A stretch of 64,000 nt of DNA from an uncultured Bacteroidota bacterium (GCA_902784865.1 CACZWL010000009.1:29011-93010); one strand, 5' to 3'. Shown: positions 25,651-34,864, numbered from the stretch's first letter. Notes: generated by a model from the sequence alone, not told the origin. Translations and numbers: made by a program.

Positions 25651-26718
25651 ATGACAAACAAATTCAAAAGATTCTGGGCTTTCGCAGCCCTCGCAATTGC
25701 AGTCGGTACCATTGCCACCGTTGCATGCACCAAAGATCATGAGGACAGCACAATCCTCCAACACCAACAAACATCCAAAAAGGCAGACCTGCTTGAACAA
25801 ATTAGGTCTGGGATGGCAACCTACTTCAACGCCTGTGACCTGGCCTATCAGAATGATTCCTCAGCCTTCCTCCGTGCATGCTACGAAGGTGATTATGAGG
25901 ATTTCCTATTACTGACAGGCATCAAAGACAGCCTTGGCTGCAGCCTATGGGAAGCCATACAACAGGAATTCGAAGTTCTTGTTTCAGAGAACGAAGACCT
26001 TCTGAATGAGGAAGGCCAATGCGCGGAATGTGAAGGAGAAGCCCTCGCCCACATAGGCAGACTGGCCTCCGCCACGGGGGGCGCAATGGCAGCCTTGGCT
26101 CCTGAGGATGTCGACAGCTCCTATCGCGCACAACTCGGGAAATGCCTTGCTAAATGCAATAAGTATTACAATCCTGACAAGAAAACACTATGCATCTACG
26201 CATGCTATGGTGTAAAAGAACAGCTGCAATCGTATACCACCAAGATTCTTTCGTACGTAGCGGAATTCAATGTTGCATGCAACATCGCCTATGAGAAAGA
26301 CTCTGTTGCTCTTTTAGCGGCATGCGAAAAGGGGGAAACAATGTCATTAATGTCAATGACAGGAACCTCCCAACAGTTCATCAATGAGTTTCAGTCAGCA
26401 GCCATGAAGGGGCTCCGCTTTCTCAACGACCTGCAAATCGATGACGATGAGCCTACGGGCGAACCCTGCAGCGAGTGCCAAGAAGATGCCCTCCTGCCAC
26501 TAGCGCGACAGCTCGTTGGCACACATGGACATCTGCCGGCAAGATTCGATGACTACTTCTGCCCGACAAACAACTGGCAATGCATAAAACACTGCTTTGG
26601 TCAAGCTGGGGATGATATGCTTCAATCAATCTCGTGCCTGGCCGCATGTCAAAACTACCTATACTGGAAAGCCGAAGGCCTTGTCGCTGACTATGTCGAC
26701 AACTGGTGGGGATTCTAA
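25651..26718 (+). CDS. Lipoprotein with two copies of a cysteine-rich domain
   Basis: 355 residues. Lipoprotein signal with lipid Cys26 followed by TKDHED, acidic as in surface-exposed Bacteroidota lipoproteins. Two homologous domains follow. Domain 1 has Cys62, Cys77, Cys124/127, Cys165/169 and Cys181/185. Domain 2 has Cys210, Cys225, Cys273/276, Cys311/315 and Cys329/333. The spacing is nearly constant (C-x14-C, ~47, C-x2-C, 34-37, C-x3-C, 11-13, C-x3-C). Each domain opens with a motif like A-C-D-L-A-Y-x-x-D-S-x-A-x-L-x-A-C. A single copy occurs in the protein at 27300. The paired Cx3C motifs suggest a disulfide-locked helical hairpin. No known family recognised. First gene after P2. Composition is more AT-rich than housekeeping neighbours. 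Confidence 0.75.
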   Translation: MTNKFKRFWAFAALAIAVGTIATVACTKDHEDSTILQHQQTSKKADLLEQIRSGMATYFNACDLAYQNDSSAFLRACYEGDYEDFLLLTGIKDSLGCSLWEAIQQEFEVLVSENEDLLNEEGQCAECEGEALAHIGRLASATGGAMAALAPEDVDSSYRAQLGKCLAKCNKYYNPDKKTLCIYACYGVKEQLQSYTTKILSYVAEFNVACNIAYEKDSVALLAACEKGETMSLMSMTGTSQQFINEFQSAAMKGLRFLNDLQIDDDEPTGEPCSECQEDALLPLARQLVGTHGHLPARFDDYFCPTNNWQCIKHCFGQAGDDMLQSISCLAACQNYLYWKAEGLVADYVDNWWGF

Positions 26719-26775
26719 GCTCCACTCCTGGAAAAATACCCTTATCTAATGTTAAATATAAAAAATAAAACAACA

Positions 26776-27222
26776 ATGAAAAAGACAGAAAGATTACTGC
26801 AAACAGCCCTCAGTCTCACGCTACTCATGCTCTTCTGTGCCTGCAGCAAGGATGACGACCCTGTACCCGCCGCCACTGCTGCCGAAGAACAATTCCTACT
26901 GACGGGAACCGTATGGGAAAGCACGAACGATTACTACGAGCCTATATTTGGGGAGGACCTGGTGTTTGAGAATCGATATGAATTCACGACAGACAGCTCA
27001 GGAACAGTGCGCCAAATCCTCAAAAGCACTTATGGGGTCGACACATCATGGTTCACCCTTCGGTACACCTGGGACGGCAAATCCACTGGCCAAGCCTGGC
27101 CCACAAACAGCCAAGGACAGGAGCTTTCGGAAGCAACCATGGAATACAATCCGCAGGAGCAAACACTGGTCATTGGTGGTGCAAACTACTTATTTGACAA
27201 AATATGCTATCGCACCAACTGA
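26776..27222 (+). CDS. Small lipoprotein, lipocalin-like
   Basis: 148 residues from the ATG at 26776; the in-frame ATG at 26749 would put nine polar residues before the signal. Lipobox LFCAC with lipid Cys23, then SKDDD, a likely surface-export signal. The mature part opens with LTGTVWES, similar to the TGT.W motif of the Pro-Glu lipoproteins downstream and of lipocalin-like Bacteroidota lipoproteins, and is predicted all-beta. Ligand unknown. Member of the P2 array. Confidence 0.7.
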   Translation: MKKTERLLQTALSLTLLMLFCACSKDDDPVPAATAAEEQFLLTGTVWESTNDYYEPIFGEDLVFENRYEFTTDSSGTVRQILKSTYGVDTSWFTLRYTWDGKSTGQAWPTNSQGQELSEATMEYNPQEQTLVIGGANYLFDKICYRTN

Positions 27223-27299
27223 GCCATCAGTAGCTGCTTAAAATTATTGATAACCTTAAAAAATAAAACACAATGTTAAACCACAAAAAAACAATCAAC

Positions 27300-27950
27300 A
27301 TGAAAAAAATCCATTTAGTAGCAATTTCGTTTGCTTTTGCCGCCGCCGTGGCCGGCACCTTCATCGCCTGCACCAAGGAGGCCGAACCCGCAACCCCGCT
27401 CATGTCGAAGAGCATTGCCGCCGACGAGGCCCAGCTCGACGAAATGTTCCGCTCCTTCTGGGCGCACTGCGACTATGCATACGAGGAGAAGCACGAGGCA
27501 TTCTTCGAGGTCTGCAGGGAAGAGGATATGGACGGATTCCTTGACGTGACAGGCCTGCAAAGGGACTTTATCAGACAGATGACATCAATTGCCAACGGCA
27601 TCATCGAAGAGAGATTGCGAGAGGATCCAAACTTACTGGATGACGTGGAGGTCTGCGAAACCTGCGGCAAAGCCAGCCTGCAGGACATCTACTACAACAT
27701 CGCCGAAATCAATACCTTGAGAAAAGGCATTCTGGACAAGGATCCCGGCTATGCCGACTCGGTTGTGGTAACTATGCCCCCATTCTTGAATCCATGTGAA
27801 TATTATTGTTACTTAGCGGGAGGAAACTTTGAAGAACAATACAAATGCTACCTCTTGTGCCTGCTCCGTTCCCAAGCAGAAAAGTTAAGGAATCTAGATG
27901 ACAATCTTCACGGATTGCAGAGCGGAGTAAAGGATGATTACAAACCCTGA
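27300..27950 (+). CDS. Lipoprotein with one cysteine-rich domain
   Basis: 216 residues from the ATG at 27300; an upstream ATG at 27273 adds a polar leader and is disfavoured. Lipid Cys24 followed by TKEAE. The mature domain has Cys57, Cys72, Cys119/122, Cys166/170 and Cys183/187, the same order and spacing as each half of the protein at 25651, and an aligned opening (HCDYAYEEKHEAFFEVC). It looks like the single-domain relative from which the two-domain form could have arisen. Likely surface-exposed. The next gene starts 12 bp downstream. Confidence 0.72.
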   Translation: MKKIHLVAISFAFAAAVAGTFIACTKEAEPATPLMSKSIAADEAQLDEMFRSFWAHCDYAYEEKHEAFFEVCREEDMDGFLDVTGLQRDFIRQMTSIANGIIEERLREDPNLLDDVEVCETCGKASLQDIYYNIAEINTLRKGILDKDPGYADSVVVTMPPFLNPCEYYCYLAGGNFEEQYKCYLLCLLRSQAEKLRNLDDNLHGLQSGVKDDYKP

Positions 27951-27962
27951 AAAAACAAAGCG

Positions 27963-29118
<1,156 letters not shown>

Positions 29119-29139
29119 TCACCTAAAAAAGCTACAGCG

Positions 29140-29691
29140 ATGAAAACGAACAGACTTTCAGTACTGGCCTTGGCGGCAGCATTGCTGCTGCCCCTCTGGG
29201 CCTGCGAACGGGACGAGCCTGTCACCCCCGCCGACGTCGGCGGGGGCGGCAGCCCGGCGGTGGAGGAACCCACTCCAACCCCCGAACCTGAGCCCAACCC
29301 CGAACCTGAGCCCAACCCCGAACCTGAGCCCGAACCCATCCCCGAGCCTGACCCCATGGTTGTCTCCATGGCAGGCACTATGTGGAGATGCGAAGTGCAT
29401 TTTTTCTGGTTACCCGAAAAAAGTTATACTATTGACTATTGGACCTTTGAGACGGACAGCACAGTGACGTGGCTTGTGGAAGACTACTATAGTGGGATAT
29501 TCTGGCGTGACTCCACATTCAATCTGACCTATTGGTTTGACTCGGACTCGTTGGTTGGCGAAATCTATGAACCTTCTAAAGCATGGTTCAGGTTCGTGTA
29601 CGACACGGCAGCCGACGAACTCTTGCAGTACCGCGTTGGGAGCAATGGCAAGTGGATACTACAGGCCGCACGCTTCTACAGAGTTTATTAA
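29140..29691 (+). CDS. Pro-Glu-linker lipoprotein 3
   Basis: 183 residues. Lipid Cys22, [15 protein letters not shown], a linker with PEPEPNPEPEPN units, then VSMAGTMWRC and the same YWTFETDST and [13 protein letters not shown] blocks. Its 5' part is nearly identical to lipoprotein 1 (27963), but its C-terminal domain is closer to lipoprotein 2 in several blocks, so the copies look mosaic. Ends with FYRVY, as in lipoprotein 2. Confidence 0.75.
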   Translation: MKTNRLSVLALAAALLLPLWACERDEPVTPADVGGGGSPAVEEPTPTPEPEPNPEPEPNPEPEPEPIPEPDPMVVSMAGTMWRCEVHFFWLPEKSYTIDYWTFETDSTVTWLVEDYYSGIFWRDSTFNLTYWFDSDSLVGEIYEPSKAWFRFVYDTAADELLQYRVGSNGKWILQAARFYRVY

Positions 29692-29767
29692 TCACCCACA
29701 AAAATCCAAACCTCAAATTTTTGTAAAATTCATATTATAAACATTGTAACCCCCAAAAACCACAGCA

Positions 29768-30256
29768 ATGAAAACGAACAGATTCTTAGTACTGGCCTTG
29801 GCTGCGGCACTGCTGCCCCTCTGGGCCTGCGAACGCGAAGAGGTAACGCCCCCCACTGGCGGCAGCGGCGGCCCACAAGTGGAAGAGCCTATCAACCCCG
29901 AGCCCGAACCCGAGCCCGAGCCCGAACCCGACACGGTGTCGCTTGTCGGCACGGTGTGGAAGAGCTTCTCTACCTTCGACTTCATGGGGTACCATATAGA
30001 AGATCGTGATACCTGGACATTTACAACCGATGATGTTATATGGCACATGATTACAATCGTCAACGGACACACCTCTGTAGATACCGTGGAACACTTCCCG
30101 TATAGATTCAACGGGCATACGCTGGAAGGGGAGATATATAGGGATGGGCTGACAGACCGCATCGTCTATGACACGGCGGCAAACGTACTTATTCCCTACT
30201 ATAAAGAGAATGGAGTATGGGTTGAAGGGTCTCCATACCTCTACCCTGCGGAGTAA
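29768..30256 (+). CDS. Pro-Glu-linker lipoprotein 4
   Basis: 162 residues. Lipid Cys21, EREEVTPPTGGSGG, a linker of plain PEPEPEPEP type, then VSLVGTVWKSF and DTWTFTTDD blocks. It is closest to the locus 2 lipoprotein (43172-43660), about 80 percent identical by eye and sharing the ending SPYLYPAE, rather than to its tandem neighbours. Its leader (about 29705-29767) repeats the leader that follows P2. The palindromic terminator follows directly. Confidence 0.75.
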   Translation: MKTNRFLVLALAAALLPLWACEREEVTPPTGGSGGPQVEEPINPEPEPEPEPEPDTVSLVGTVWKSFSTFDFMGYHIEDRDTWTFTTDDVIWHMITIVNGHTSVDTVEHFPYRFNGHTLEGEIYRDGLTDRIVYDTAANVLIPYYKENGVWVEGSPYLYPAE

Positions 30257-30276
30257 CCTATCCCACTGACGGCAAC

Positions 30277-30312
30277 AGTTTCCGGGCGGCGGCGCGCCGC
30301 CGCCCGGAAACT
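30277..30312. terminator. 36 bp perfect palindrome ending the lipoprotein array
   Basis: Arms AGTTTCCGGGCGGCGGCG and exact complement without loop. A near copy (43119-43152) follows the paralogous lipoprotein of locus 2, with the same GACGGCAACAGT flank. It probably acts as terminator or 3' end protector. Confidence 0.7.
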
Positions 30313-30356
30313 CCGCCAGCCGCCGATGCAGCCCCCTTGGCCGCCCCATCCGCTCC

Positions 30357-30392
30357 AGCCCCCCCGGCGTCACACAAGGGGGGGCTATTTTT
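30357..30392 (+). terminator. Second terminator-like hairpin
   Basis: AGCCCCCC pairs with GGGGGGCT across a 14-base loop, followed by ATTTTT. Confidence 0.6.
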
Positions 30393-30632
30393 GGCGAAAG
30401 GGCGACCTGCGACAGGCCGTTTGGGGCTCCGCGACGCGGCGGGCGCCCTCGGCCGACGCCACAGGCGGCAGGCTTTTTCATTCGAACACAATATATTGTT
30501 ATACAACACTTTGCGTGTTGTTTGACACCCTAGGTACCGGCCAAAATCGCAACTTTAACATAAAAAATTGCCGCCGTTTAAGATTTTTTTTGTTACTTTG
30601 CATTTTGTTTTAACGCGAAAATTACAGAATTT

Positions 30633-31826
30633 ATGATGAAGCCGCTACAGAAAAAACTGTCCCAGTACACGGTGCCTCAGGAGACCAAGGCCATGGGCAT
30701 CTACCCCTACTTCACTCCCATCACTTCGGAGCAGAACACGGAGGTGTACGTCCAAGGCCACGAGGGCAAGGTGCTGATGTTCGGCAGCAACAGCTACCTG
30801 GGTCTGACCAACGACCCGCGCCTGAAGGAGGCCGCCAAGCGCGCCATCGACAAGTACGGCACGGGCTGCGCCGGCTCGCCGTTCCTCAACGGCACCCTCG
30901 ACATCCACGTGCAGCTGCAGGACGAGCTGGCCGCGTTCCTCGGCAAGGACGATGTGATGCTTTTCTCTGCCGGCTTCCTCGCCAACAGCGGCGTCATTCC
31001 CGACGTGGTGGGCCGCGGCGACTACCTTTTCTACGACGAGCGGGTGCACGCTTCGATTATGGAGGGCAAGCTCATCACCTTCGCCAACACGCAGAAATAC
31101 CGCCACAACGACATGGCCGACCTGGAGCGGGTGCTTCAGAAGGCGCCCCTCGACGCGTCGAAGCTGGTGGTGACCGACGGGGTCTTCTCGATGGAGGGCG
31201 ACGTGGCGCAGGTGGACCAGATGGTGGCTATCTGCGACCGCTACAACGCCACCCTGATGGTCGACGAGGCCCACGGCCTCGGCGTCTTCGGCCGCGAAGG
31301 CCGCGGCACCTGCGACCACTTCGGCATGCTGCCCAACGTCGAACTGATCATGGGCACCTTCAGCAAGAGCCTCGCCTCGGTGGGCGGCTTCATTGCCGCC
31401 GACAAAGATACCATCAACTGGATGAAGCACTCGGTGCGCCCCTATATCTTCACCGCCAGCATCACGCCGGCCAGCACGGCCTCGGTCCTCGAGGCGCTGC
31501 GCATCATGCGCTCCGAGCCCGAGCGCAACACCGCCCTCTGGGAGAACCAGCGCTATGCCCTGAAGGCCTTCAAGGACCTCGGCTTCGAGGTGGGCAACAC
31601 CCAGACGCCCATCATCCCGCTCTTCATCCGCGACAACATCAAGACCTTCACCATCACCCACCACCTCCTCGAGGACGGTGTCTTCGTCACCCCCGTCATC
31701 GCCCCGGCCGTGCCCAGCGACGAGACCCTCATCCGCGTGGCCCTCATGGCTACCCATACCCACGAGCAGATCGACACCGCCGTCGACAAGATCCACAAAG
31801 TCTTCAAGCAGCTCGGCGTGCTCTGA
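30633..31826 (+). CDS. spt: Serine palmitoyltransferase-type alpha-oxoamine synthase
   Basis: 397 residues; the second codon is also ATG, so the start may be 30636. It is a PLP-dependent class II fold: VDEAHGLG with Asp211 and His214, and Lys245 in GTFSKSLAS for the Schiff base. The family includes Kbl, BioF, HemA and serine palmitoyltransferase. The N-terminal MGIYPYFTPI and the GSPFLNGTLDIHVQLQ block resemble the Bacteroidota serine palmitoyltransferase, which condenses serine with a fatty acyl thioester to start sphingolipid synthesis. The true Kbl homologue is at 39883. The convergent GNAT-like gene may act in the same pathway. Confidence 0.82.
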   Translation: MMKPLQKKLSQYTVPQETKAMGIYPYFTPITSEQNTEVYVQGHEGKVLMFGSNSYLGLTNDPRLKEAAKRAIDKYGTGCAGSPFLNGTLDIHVQLQDELAAFLGKDDVMLFSAGFLANSGVIPDVVGRGDYLFYDERVHASIMEGKLITFANTQKYRHNDMADLERVLQKAPLDASKLVVTDGVFSMEGDVAQVDQMVAICDRYNATLMVDEAHGLGVFGREGRGTCDHFGMLPNVELIMGTFSKSLASVGGFIAADKDTINWMKHSVRPYIFTASITPASTASVLEALRIMRSEPERNTALWENQRYALKAFKDLGFEVGNTQTPIIPLFIRDNIKTFTITHHLLEDGVFVTPVIAPAVPSDETLIRVALMATHTHEQIDTAVDKIHKVFKQLGVL

Positions 31827-31862
31827 GGGGCATGCCGTCAGGCGAATGGCGGCGGCTGTGTG

Positions 31863-31945
31863 TTCCCATCATTTCCCACCGGTGGGAAATGATGGGAAAG
31901 AGTCGAACTATTCACCTACCAGATACCTACCATTCACCTAGAGGG
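31863..31945 (+). repeat. 36 bp palindrome plus fragment related to the ~270 bp repeat
   Basis: TTCCCATCATTTCCCACC and its exact complement form a loopless palindrome (31863-31898). It is followed by AGAGTCGAACTATTCACCTACC and ACCTACCATTCACCTA, which match the conserved core of the ~270 bp repeat. The head palindrome differs in sequence, so this is a fourth, divergent member. It also sits where a terminator between the convergent genes would be. Confidence 0.7.
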
Positions 31946-31963
31946 CGCCTTGCCGTCAGGAGG

Positions 31964-33085
31964 TCAGATTTTCTTGCCGAAGACGGCGCGCTGCATCAGG
32001 GGGGTGACGTTGTACTGCGCTTCCCACACCTTGACGGCTTCGTTGCCGATGATCTGCGGGTTGGTGTAGGCGGTGTGGACGTGGTGCTCGATGGCTTTGA
32101 GGTTCATCTCGCTGTAGTAGATGCTGTGTACGCCGCGCTTCTGCCAGTCGGGGTGGACGCCGTTGAGCAGCAGGTCGATGGTGTCGAACTTCTTCAGTGC
32201 GCGCAGCAGGTACCACCAGCCGAAGGGGAAGAGCCTGCCGCGAGCTTTCTTGTAGGCCGCCGAGAGGTCGGGCACCGACAGGCCGAAGGCGATGAGATTG
32301 TCCTCGCTGTCCACAATAAAATGGCAGAAGTCCAGGTTGATGAAGGGGAAGTACTGCTCGATGTAGACGTCGATTTCCTTTTCGGTGAGGGGCACGAAGT
32401 CGTAGAGGTCCTTGAAGGAGTCGTTCAGCGTGTGGAAGAACTTGGTGGCGTAGGGGTATATCTCCTTGCGGTTCTTGGGTTTGAGGAGGGTGAGGTGGTA
32501 TTTTTCCATGATGAGGCCGTTGAGGCGCGCCACCTTGTCGGGCACGGGCTGGCTGGCGGGCATGACGTACTGCTGCCATCGGCACTTGATGTCGTAGCCC
32601 GCGCGCTCGATGAAGCGTATGTAGTACTCCGGATTGTAGAGGGTCGACATATTCTGGCGGGCGTCGAAGTTGTCGATGGCCCAGCACTCTTTGTCGAGGT
32701 CGGTGAAGCCGAAGGGGCCTTCGATCTCGTCCATGCCGTGGCGCCGGCCGTAGTCCACCACCTTGTCGAGCAGGGCGAGGAAGACGTCGTAGTCCTCCAC
32801 GAAGTCGAACCACCCGAAGCGCACGGCGCGCTTGTTCCAGTGCTCGTTGATGGTGCGGTTGATGATGGCCGCCACACGGCCTACCACCTTGCCGCCCCTA
32901 CGGGCCAGGAAGAGCTCGCGCGAGCAATGCTCCAACGAGGGGTTCTTGTCGGTCAGCAGCTTGCGCTCTTCGCTGTCGAGCGGCGGTATGTAGCTCGGCA
33001 CATCCTTGAACAGGCGGTTGGGAAACGCTATGAACTTCTTCAGGTCGCCGCGGCTCGCGACGGGGGTGATGACTATATCGGACAT
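31964..33085 (-). CDS. GNAT-like acyltransferase, possible ceramide N-acyltransferase
   Basis: 373 residues from the ATG at 33085 (MSDIVITPVASRGDLKKFI); a longer frame to 33208 would cover the promoter. N-terminal half: FIAFPNRLFKDVPSYIPPL and LFLARRGGKVVGRVAAIINRT, an acyl-CoA N-acyltransferase opening. The C-terminal half (DTIDLLLNGVHPDWQKRGVHSIYYSEM) has a degenerate GNAT acyl-CoA loop. The family is common and uncharacterised in Bacteroidota. Because it sits next to the serine palmitoyltransferase gene, I suggest N-acylation of a sphingoid base as its role; this is inference from context only. Confidence 0.65.
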   Translation of the reverse strand: MSDIVITPVASRGDLKKFIAFPNRLFKDVPSYIPPLDSEERKLLTDKNPSLEHCSRELFLARRGGKVVGRVAAIINRTINEHWNKRAVRFGWFDFVEDYDVFLALLDKVVDYGRRHGMDEIEGPFGFTDLDKECWAIDNFDARQNMSTLYNPEYYIRFIERAGYDIKCRWQQYVMPASQPVPDKVARLNGLIMEKYHLTLLKPKNRKEIYPYATKFFHTLNDSFKDLYDFVPLTEKEIDVYIEQYFPFINLDFCHFIVDSEDNLIAFGLSVPDLSAAYKKARGRLFPFGWWYLLRALKKFDTIDLLLNGVHPDWQKRGVHSIYYSEMNLKAIEHHVHTAYTNPQIIGNEAVKVWEAQYNVTPLMQRAVFGKKI

Positions 33086-33174
33086 ACTGTTGCCGTTTGG
33101 TTGGATTGTTTGTGCTTGATAATCTGTGTTTTGCGCCGTCCACAAGCCACCCTCGCGGCCGTGGATTGGCAATG

Positions 33175-33204
33175 CAAATATACGAAGAAAATCGTACAAT
33201 GCAA
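33175..33204 (-). promoter_or_regulatory. Promoter of the GNAT-like gene
   Basis: Minus strand TTG (33204-33202), 19 bases, TATATTTG (33182-33175). Leader ~85 nt. It is divergent from the RAYT promoter 65 bp away. Confidence 0.65.
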
Positions 33205-33246
33205 GCACTTTTCAAGAAAAAAAATGCTGGGAAAGGAAAAAAGTAG

Positions 33247-33254
33247 TATCTTTG
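33247..33254 (+). promoter_or_regulatory. Promoter -7 element of the RAYT gene
   Basis: TATCTTTG, 27 bp before the ATG at 33281; no clear -33 TTTG. Confidence 0.6.
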
Positions 33255-33280
33255 CAAACTCAAACCTTCGTCCGCAACCC

Positions 33281-34315
33281 ATGCCCGATGCAAGAAAAAT
33301 AGAGGAGAAACGCCGCTTCGCCGGCCCGAAGAAGCCATCGATGAAACGTCGCAGCGACACCCACGACTACCGCTCCAAGCGGTTCTATATGGTCACGCTC
33401 GAGGTGGTGGGTCGGCAGCCTGTGCTGGGCAGGCTGGTGGGCGACGGCGAGGGGGCGGCCATCGAGCTGTCGCCGCTGGGGAAAGCCGTTGAGGCCGAGT
33501 GGAATGGCATTCCGCGCTACTACCCGTCGGTGGTGGTGGTGATGCAGCAGGTGATGCCCGACCATTTCCATGGCATCTTGTATGTCAAGGAGGATGTCGG
33601 CTTCCACCTGGGGCAGGTGGTCAAGGGCTTTAAGCTGGGGTGCAACAAGGCGCTGCGTTCGTTGGCTGCGATTGAATCGCAGCCTGCCAGGGAAGAAGGG
33701 GAAGCCTTTGTCCAGAAACTTCAATCGTTGGCTGCGATTCAATCGCAGCCCCCGGAAAAAGCCTCACTATGGGAGAAAGGCTACAACGACAAAATCCTGT
33801 TCAACTACAGCACCCTCGACAAATGGAAGGCCTACCTCCACGACAACCCCTGCCGCCTGGCCGTCCGCAAGGCGCACCCCGGGTATTTCCGCGTGCGCTT
33901 CGGCGTGGAGGTTGCGGGGCAGATGTATGCCGCCATCGGCAACCGCTTCCTCCTGCAGCGGCCGGAGAAGGTGCAGGTGCAGCTCTCGCGTAGCCTCACG
34001 CCCGAGCAGGTGCAGGCCAAGGTGGAGGAGTACCTGTCCCTGGCGCGGCAGGGGGCCGTGCTGGTGTCGCCGGCCATCTCGAAGGGCGAGCAAGCCGTGA
34101 TGCGCGCCGCCCTCGACGCACACCTGCCCCTCATCTTCCTCACCCCCTGGGGCTTCAACAAGTTCTCCAAGCCCGGCCACCAGTACTTCGAGGCCTGCGC
34201 GGAGGGTCGTTTCCTGATCCTCGCCCCATGGGAGCACCACAACGAGCGCCTACCGCTCACGCGCTCCATGTGCCTGACACTTAACAGTATGATAGAACAA
34301 ATATGCAGATTATGA
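33281..34315 (+). CDS. RAYT-type HUH transposase with C-terminal extra domain
   Basis: 344 residues from the ATG at 33281. Residues 28-200 form a Y1-transposase (REP-associated tyrosine transposase) domain: FYMVTLEV opening, the HUH motif MPDHFHG with His95 and His97, and Tyr168 in LWEKGYNDKIL as candidate nucleophile. Two REP-like hairpins lie in frame at residues 127-135 and 149-157 (SLAAIESQP and SLAAIQSQP), in the variable loop between HUH and Tyr. Residues ~235-340 are an additional alpha/beta domain (GAVLVSPAISKGEQAVMRAAL, LPLIFLTPWGFN) that recalls DprA/SLOG-type nucleotide-binding folds, at low certainty. RAYTs are domesticated, single-copy transposases that handle REP hairpins. It is coupled by ATGA to the deacylase gene. 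Confidence 0.8.
   Translation: MPDARKIEEKRRFAGPKKPSMKRRSDTHDYRSKRFYMVTLEVVGRQPVLGRLVGDGEGAAIELSPLGKAVEAEWNGIPRYYPSVVVVMQQVMPDHFHGILYVKEDVGFHLGQVVKGFKLGCNKALRSLAAIESQPAREEGEAFVQKLQSLAAIQSQPPEKASLWEKGYNDKILFNYSTLDKWKAYLHDNPCRLAVRKAHPGYFRVRFGVEVAGQMYAAIGNRFLLQRPEKVQVQLSRSLTPEQVQAKVEEYLSLARQGAVLVSPAISKGEQAVMRAALDAHLPLIFLTPWGFNKFSKPGHQYFEACAEGRFLILAPWEHHNERLPLTRSMCLTLNSMIEQICRL
33664..33684. repeat. REP-like hairpin 1 inside the RAYT gene
   Basis: GGCTGCGATT, G, AATCGCAGCC: 10 bp perfect arms. Preceded by TCGTT, as is hairpin 2. Confidence 0.8.
33730..33750. repeat. REP-like hairpin 2 inside the RAYT gene
   Basis: GGCTGCGATT, C, AATCGCAGCC, exactly 66 bp after hairpin 1, so the reading frame is kept. 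Only the centre base differs. Confidence 0.8.
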
Positions 34316-34815
34316 TAGGACAACCGCAAGTCTACGAGGCGTTGGAGCGCCTCGGCATCGCCTTCGACTACTACGAACACCCCGAGGCCCCTACCATCGA
34401 GATTGCCTCGCAGTTCTACCGTGGCGAGGGCACCACGCTGTGCAAGAACCTCTTCTTCCGCAACCACAAAGGCAACCGCCACTATCTGGTGATCATGGAT
34501 GCGCGCTATCCGATGGACATCCACGACATGGAGCACCGCCTGCGCCAGGGCAAGCTATCCTTTGCCAGCCCCGAGCGCATGATGCGCTACCTGGGTGTCA
34601 GGCCCGGCTCGGTGTCGCTCTTCACCTTGGTCAACGACGCGGGCCACGAGGTCACCCTCTTCGTCGACAGGCACCTCCTCGAGGCCGAGAAGGTGGCGTT
34701 CCACCCCAACGACAACCGCGCCTCGCTCGTCATCAGCCGCGACGACATGATGCGTTTCGTCGATGCCATCGGCAACCCTTACGAGGTCGTCGAACTCTAC
34801 GACCGAAATGCCTGA
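34312..34815 (+). CDS. ProX-type prolyl-tRNA deacylase (YbaK family)
   Basis: 167 residues if the ATG overlapping the RAYT stop (34312) is used; an ATG at 34303 adds three residues. It is a YbaK/ProRS-INS editing domain: an N-terminal YYEHPEAPTIE, CKNLFFRNHKGNRHYLVIMDA with the conserved Lys that contacts the tRNA 3' end, and GSVSLFTLVND. Stand-alone ProX proteins hydrolyse Ala mischarged to tRNA-Pro. Coupling to a RAYT gene is probably accidental. Confidence 0.88.
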   Translation: MIGQPQVYEALERLGIAFDYYEHPEAPTIEIASQFYRGEGTTLCKNLFFRNHKGNRHYLVIMDARYPMDIHDMEHRLRQGKLSFASPERMMRYLGVRPGSVSLFTLVNDAGHEVTLFVDRHLLEAEKVAFHPNDNRASLVISRDDMMRFVDAIGNPYEVVELYDRNA

Positions 34816-34833
34816 CAGCCTAGTAAAAACCAA

Positions 34834-34849
34834 TGTTTCACGTGAAACA
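34834..34849. promoter_or_regulatory. parS site (perfect consensus)
   Basis: TGTTTCACGTGAAACA, identical to the canonical ParB-binding parS, within an 18 bp palindrome in the 49 bp gap between the deacylase and RluA genes. Known parS sites cluster around chromosome origins. Confidence 0.85.
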
Positions 34850-34864
34850 TAACCTCTAGTCCGA

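Larger units (their letters stand above)
30257..30632. other. Intergenic stretch of 376 bp
   Basis: Contains the two terminators above, a small hairpin (ACAACAC/GTGTTGT near 30504-30523) and a weak promoter for the next gene (TTG, ~20 bases, TTACTTTG near 30591-30598). I see no gene. Confidence 0.6.

Noticed and set aside
31832-33280. An 827-codon plus-strand open frame starting at 31832
   Set aside because: Its first part is the antisense shadow of the GNAT-like gene; only the part from 33281 has a promoter, start and domain.
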